Of a stretch of 9,675 nucleotides of DNA, positions 6,857-9,675 are shown piece by piece. The translations under genes were made by a program, and so were the position numbers. The stretch comes from Pseudomonadota bacterium (GTDB taxonomy: Bacteria > Pseudomonadota > Gammaproteobacteria > Steroidobacterales > Steroidobacteraceae), in NCBI GenBank assembly GCA_021815905.1, contig JAKAZP010000067.1:1-9675 (forward strand). Reading direction: 5' to 3'. The number at the start of each line of letters is the position of its first letter. Position 1 is the stretch's first letter. Under the pieces are notes generated by a model that saw nothing but the letters and a program-made list of their open reading frames with translations, was not told where the DNA came from and searched no databases.

Positions 6857-7710
6857 CGGTCTGCCCCCCCGGGCCGCCGCGCCTCATCGCGCTCCATACT
6901 CATCACCGCGACGGTGCAACCCACCGCGAAGATCGGGATGGGCGCGTAGAACCAGAGTTCTCCCGTGGAGCCCTCGGTGGCGCCGGCGACGGCGATGAAA
7001 GTGCGAATCTCGAATCCCCCCTGCCCCGCCTCGCGCCAGATCTCCTCGTCGCGGTAGGCGATGAGCGCCTGGCGGTCGTTGCGCAGCATCCGCTCGAGGA
7101 ACTCCCGATCCCAGGGCTCGTTGATGCGGCCGGAGTCGGGAGTGGCCGGCCAGTGGGAGATTCCGCCCGTGCCGATGACCGCGATGCGCTCCGGCCGCGC
7201 ATCGCAGGCGCGCCTGAGCGAGCGGCCGAACTCGTAGCAGCGCTTGAGCGGAATGAGCGGCGGCCCCTGGCAGTTGATGTTCACCGGCATCACCGGCAGG
7301 TCATATCGCGGCGTGAGGAAATGCAGCGGCACCATGACGCCGTGATCGAACCTCCACTCCTCGGCGTAGGCGAGATCGATGTCGTTCATGACCTCCTGGA
7401 TCAGCGCGCGCGAGAGCGCGGGCGAGCCGGGAATGCGCCGCCGGGAGATTCCGAGCCACGCCTCCTCCTCGATCGGTCCCTCGTAATGATCGGCCATGCC
7501 GGCGCAGATCGCCGGCATGTTGTTCATGAAGAAATTCGCGAAGTGCTCGGCGGCCACGACGACGAGCAGGTCGGGCCGGGAGTCCTCGAGCGCGAGCCGC
7601 ATGCGCTCGAGAGCCGCGTAGAACGCGTCGCGAACCCCGGGCTCGGCCCGGTCCTTGCGCCCGGTGATCCCCGGGGCGTGACTGCAGACACCGGCAAATA
7701 CCAGACTCAT
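6853..7710 (-). CDS. Class III extradiol ring-cleavage dioxygenase, large (LigB-like) subunit
   Basis: This Fe(II) enzyme opens a catechol ring next to the two hydroxyls using O2. The 285 aa align by eye with LigB, the beta subunit of protocatechuate 4,5-dioxygenase. H11 (CSHAPGI) and H56 (AEHFANFF) match the two iron-binding histidines, and E234 (GGFEIRTF) is the likely third ligand. H186 in GTGGISHW matches the catalytic histidine and H123 in FDHGVMVPLHF the second-sphere one. All key residues are present, so the enzyme should be active. The LigA-like partner gene lies 30 nt upstream. The ATG at 7710 has a GGAG ribosome-binding site at 7722-7719. The catechol is unknown: protocatechuate, homoprotocatechuate or a substituted catechol are all possible. 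It looks closer to LigB than to the single-subunit E. coli HpaD. Confidence 0.92.
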   Translation of the reverse strand: MSLVFAGVCSHAPGITGRKDRAEPGVRDAFYAALERMRLALEDSRPDLLVVVAAEHFANFFMNNMPAICAGMADHYEGPIEEEAWLGISRRRIPGSPALSRALIQEVMNDIDLAYAEEWRFDHGVMVPLHFLTPRYDLPVMPVNINCQGPPLIPLKRCYEFGRSLRRACDARPERIAVIGTGGISHWPATPDSGRINEPWDREFLERMLRNDRQALIAYRDEEIWREAGQGGFEIRTFIAVAGATEGSTGELWFYAPIPIFAVGCTVAVMSMERDEARRPGGADR

Positions 7711-7740
7711 GGTTCGCGCTCCGCCCGCGGGCGTCGCCCG

Positions 7741-8046
7741 TCACCTGGAATCCGCGCGCGAATACAGCCCCGAGCGGACCGGACCGTATTGGCGCTCGCC
7801 CTGGCGCATCGCCTCCATGTACGCGCTCCACTCGTAGCCGCGCAGCGCCGCGTAGTGCATGAGGATCTGACCATTGACACCCATGACGTACAGCAATCCG
7901 ATGTCCGGCTCGCGCACCGCGCGCCGCTCCTCCTCCGTGAGCTCGAACTCCCCGAGCAGACCCTCCATGTCCTGCTCCAGACGGCGGCGCAACGCCGGAT
8001 CGCGGATGAGCTGGAACAGCAGCTTCTGCGTGTAATAGAGGCTCAC
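7741..8046 (-). CDS. LigA-like small subunit of extradiol dioxygenase
   Basis: This 101-aa helical protein resembles LigA, the alpha subunit of protocatechuate 4,5-dioxygenase, which caps the active site of LigB and helps bind the aromatic ring. Recognisable parts are LLFQLIRDPALRRRL (9-23), LLGEFELTEEERRAV (30-44) and the LYVMGVNGQILMHYA stretch (52-66), in the same order as in LigA proteins. The conserved small-subunit gene order, alpha then beta, is kept, with 30 nt to the LigB-like gene. The start is a GTG at 8046 that overlaps the MarR stop as GTGA, with a GGGGG run about 9 nt upstream as a possible ribosome-binding site. A stand-alone small subunit implies an alpha-beta dioxygenase here, unlike E. 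coli HpaD, which works without one. Confidence 0.87.
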   Translation of the reverse strand: MSLYYTQKLLFQLIRDPALRRRLEQDMEGLLGEFELTEEERRAVREPDIGLLYVMGVNGQILMHYAALRGYEWSAYMEAMRQGERQYGPVRSGLYSRADSR

Positions 8047-8555
8047 GAGGGTTTACCCCCGCGCGGGCCCGATGCCTCCTCGGACGAGAGCTCCTCGAGC
8101 GCGGCTTCGAGCTCCCCGAGCAGGCCGAGGAGCAGACGCATGCGCGGGGCGCCGAAGCGACTCGCGATCTGCGCGTAGATCTTCTCCGAGTACGGTGCAT
8201 GCAAGGCGATCAGCCGCAGTCCCTTCGGCTCGAGACTCACCACGCTGCGTCGCAGATCGGTGTCGACCTGGCGGCGGGCGACGAGCTCGCGCTTCTGGAG
8301 GTCGGGAAGAATGCGCGAGAGACTGGGAGCCAGCAGGAAGGTCGCCTGCGCGAGCTCGGTGACCTCCATCGGGCCAAGGTGAGCGAGCGCCCGCAGGATC
8401 CGCCACTGCTGCTCGGTCACCCCGTGCTTGCGCAGGCCCGGACGGAAGAGCCGCATCACCGACTCCCGCGCCCGCAGCAGCATCATCGGCAGAGATTCCG
8501 AGAACGGGCGCATGGGCACGCCACGATCGCCGACGGAGCCGCGACGCTCACTCAT
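8043..8555 (-). CDS. hpaR: MarR family regulator, HpaR-like
   Basis: This 170-aa winged-helix regulator resembles HpaR, the repressor of the homoprotocatechuate degradation operon, which is released by the aromatic substrate. The HpaR-like core includes LRARESVMRLFRPGLRKHGV (27-46), TEQQWRILRALAHLGPMEVT (47-66), the recognition region FLLAPSLSRILPDLQKRELV (73-92), the wing RQVDTDLRRSVVSL (95-108) and the C-terminal dimer helices. The open frame extends further upstream, but the ATG at 8555 matches the family's N-terminus and overlaps the preceding gene by 8 nt (ATGAGTGA), typical of coupled genes. HpaR in E. coli is not embedded inside its target operon, whereas here it lies between the FAH and LigA genes, implying autoregulation. 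Its operator would be expected upstream of the operon, beyond the right edge. The ligand is inferred, not shown. Confidence 0.9.
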   Translation of the reverse strand: MSERRGSVGDRGVPMRPFSESLPMMLLRARESVMRLFRPGLRKHGVTEQQWRILRALAHLGPMEVTELAQATFLLAPSLSRILPDLQKRELVARRQVDTDLRRSVVSLEPKGLRLIALHAPYSEKIYAQIASRFGAPRMRLLLGLLGELEAALEELSSEEASGPRGGKPS

Positions 8556-9408
8556 GGTCCGCCACCACTTCGTTGCGCAGCACGCCGACGCGCGAAACCT
8601 CGACCTCGACCACGTCGCCCGGCGCGAGGTAGCGCGGCGGATCGAGCCGCGCTCCGGCGCCTGCGGGCGTGCCGGTGAGAACGACATCGCCCGGCTCGAG
8701 GGTGCAGAACCGGGAGAGATAGCTGATGAGGAAGGGAATCGGGAAGATCATCCGGTCGCTGGTGTCGTTCTGACGAACCTCGCCGTTGACGCGCGTGAGC
8801 ACCCGAAGGGGTGCCGCGCCGACCTCATCGGCGGTCACGAGCCCGGGTCCGATCGATCCCGAGCGATCGAAGTTCTTGCCCTGTGTCACGTTGAATTTGG
8901 AATGCCGCAGCCAGTCCCGGACGGAGCCTTCGTTGGCGCAAGTGTAGCCAAAGACGTGCTCGAGGGCGCGCTCCTCGGGGATGCGCCGGCCACCCGCGCC
9001 GATGACGATGGCGATCTCCCCCTCGTAGTCGAGCTGCTCGGACTCCCGCGGGCGAACGAGCGGCTCGCCCGGGGCGGAGAAGCTGCTGTGCGAGCGCATG
9101 AAGATACTCGGGTACTTCGGCCTCTCCGAGCCGTCGCGATACTCCTCGTTGCGCTCGGGGTAGTTGACGCCGATGCAAAAATACCGGGCGGCGCGTCCGA
9201 TGGGATTGAGCAGTCTCGCCTCGCCCGCGGAGTAATCGGCGGCGGTGGCGCTGGCGGTGGCGCGCGCCGGCCCGATGAGTCCGCCCCGCAACAGCGACAG
9301 CACGTCCGCGGCGCGCTCTCCGAGCCGCGCGCCGAGGTCCACGATGCCGTGAGCGGTCAGCGCGCCGCACGAAACGCGACCCTCGGCCTGAAAGTTGACG
9401 AGTCTCAA
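8548..9408 (-). CDS. Fumarylacetoacetate hydrolase (FAH) family enzyme
   Basis: The FAH fold covers hydrolases, isomerases and decarboxylases of ring-cleavage products, including the HpaG type that processes the homoprotocatechuate meta-cleavage product. The 286 aa hold a short N-terminal domain (about 1-60) and the catalytic domain. Visible motifs are FCIGVNYPERNEEY (77-90), the metal ligands E129 and E131 in LDYEGEIAIVIG (126-137), CANEGSVRDW (157-166) and GDVVLTGTPAGAG (240-252). In the NEGS segment, E160 takes the place of the usual metal-binding Asp of the NDxS motif. The acidic ligand is kept, and I recall similar motifs in a proteobacterial FAH subfamily. The start is a TTG at 9408 with a GAGGA ribosome-binding site at 9422-9418, overlapping the upstream stop as TTGA. 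The exact reaction (isomerase/decarboxylase, hydratase or C-C hydrolase) cannot be decided. Confidence 0.9.
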   Translation of the reverse strand: MRLVNFQAEGRVSCGALTAHGIVDLGARLGERAADVLSLLRGGLIGPARATASATAADYSAGEARLLNPIGRAARYFCIGVNYPERNEEYRDGSERPKYPSIFMRSHSSFSAPGEPLVRPRESEQLDYEGEIAIVIGAGGRRIPEERALEHVFGYTCANEGSVRDWLRHSKFNVTQGKNFDRSGSIGPGLVTADEVGAAPLRVLTRVNGEVRQNDTSDRMIFPIPFLISYLSRFCTLEPGDVVLTGTPAGAGARLDPPRYLAPGDVVEVEVSRVGVLRNEVVADHE

Positions 9409-9675
9409 GCGGCCCGGTCCTCGAGCAGGCCGGCGCGGCGCAGCACGCCATCGAGCCGGCGCTCGATCTCGGCGGTCGCCGGCACCATCGGCAGCCGGTG
9501 CTCGTTGGTCTCGAGGATCCCCAGCCGGCGCATCATGTATTTCATCGGGATGGGGTTGGTGTCGAAGAACACCGCCTGGTTGATCTCGAACAGCCGGTGG
9601 TGCAGCGCCTGGGCGCCCGCCATATCCCCACGCCATACCGCCTCGCAGAGGTCGGCGAGGATGCGGGGGCGGAGG
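9405..9675 (-). CDS. DapA-family (dihydrodipicolinate synthase / N-acetylneuraminate lyase superfamily) lyase, 5' part beyond window
   Basis: Only the C-terminal 89 residues are visible, and roughly 200 residues lie beyond the right edge. The segment has WRGDMAGAQALHHRLFEINQ, the TNPIPMKYMM signature and EHRLPMVPAT, followed by a helix ending AGLL, as in the C-terminal part of dihydrodipicolinate synthase. These enzymes are class I aldolases using a Schiff-base lysine, which is outside the visible part. Its stop overlaps the FAH start (TTGA). A lysine-biosynthesis DapA would be out of place in this operon. A keto-acid aldolase or dehydratase acting after ring cleavage, in a role like HpaI, is more likely (inference). 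The visible sequence cannot separate true DapA from catabolic relatives. Confidence 0.85.
   Translation of the reverse strand, partial: LRPRILADLCEAVWRGDMAGAQALHHRLFEINQAVFFDTNPIPMKYMMRRLGILETNEHRLPMVPATAEIERRLDGVLRRAGLLEDRAA

Noticed and set aside
6574..8178. 534-codon plus-strand open frame opposite the LigA/LigB genes
   Set aside because: It crosses several well-supported genes on the other strand and its translation has no recognisable family.
8556..8687. 44-residue N-terminal extension of the MarR-like protein
   Set aside because: It is Arg/Ser/Ala-rich shadow sequence of the FAH gene. The ATG at 8555 matches HpaR-like N-termini.
9409..9636. 76-residue N-terminal extension of the FAH-family protein
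   Set aside because: It is an out-of-frame reading of the DapA-family gene. The TTG at 9408 with GAGGA upstream fits the family N-terminus.

Overview
The window is GC-rich, densely packed bacterial DNA (my visual impression is well above 60% G+C). Gene families and style (PaaK, HpaB, LigAB, HpaR-type MarR, IclR, AraC, frequent GTG/TTG starts, 4-nt gene overlaps) suggest a proteobacterium, probably a beta- or gammaproteobacterium. I cannot assign a genus. The whole window reads as one aromatic-compound catabolic locus. No tRNA, rRNA, CRISPR array or mobile element was seen, and the longest non-coding stretch is about 143 nt.

Layout. (1) Positions 1-2878, minus strand: an IclR regulator, then an AraC regulator, then a phenylacetate-CoA ligase (paaK) cut by the left edge. 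The AraC stop and the paaK start overlap as GTGA. (2) Positions 2879-2970: a short AT-richer divergent control region with plausible overlapping sigma70-like promoters and a perfect 8-bp palindrome. (3) Positions 2971-5042, plus strand: a two-component flavin monooxygenase, with an HpaB-family oxygenase followed by an HpaC-like flavin reductase overlapping as TTGA. (4) Positions 5043-5185: a convergent gap with an 8-bp inverted repeat and a direct repeat. (5) Positions 5186-9675, minus strand: a six-gene tightly coupled operon, read from the right edge: DapA-family lyase (partial), fumarylacetoacetate-hydrolase (FAH) family enzyme, HpaR-like MarR regulator, LigA-like small subunit and LigB-like large subunit of a class III extradiol dioxygenase, then a TPP-dependent enzyme of the acetolactate synthase/benzoylformate decarboxylase superfamily.

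How it could work together (inference). The FADH2-dependent oxygenase hydroxylates a phenol (4-hydroxyphenylacetate or a relative) to a catechol. The LigAB-type dioxygenase opens the ring by meta cleavage. The FAH-family enzyme isomerises, decarboxylates or hydrolyses the product, and the DapA-family lyase would split or dehydrate a keto acid. The TPP enzyme could supply the aromatic substrate by decarboxylating an aryl alpha-keto acid, or process a keto-acid product. PaaK would activate an arylacetate to its CoA thioester, as a side branch or alternative entry. Canonical homoprotocatechuate-pathway genes such as the semialdehyde dehydrogenase hpaE are not in the window. The enzyme combination therefore differs from the textbook hpa cluster, and the true substrate is not determinable from sequence alone.
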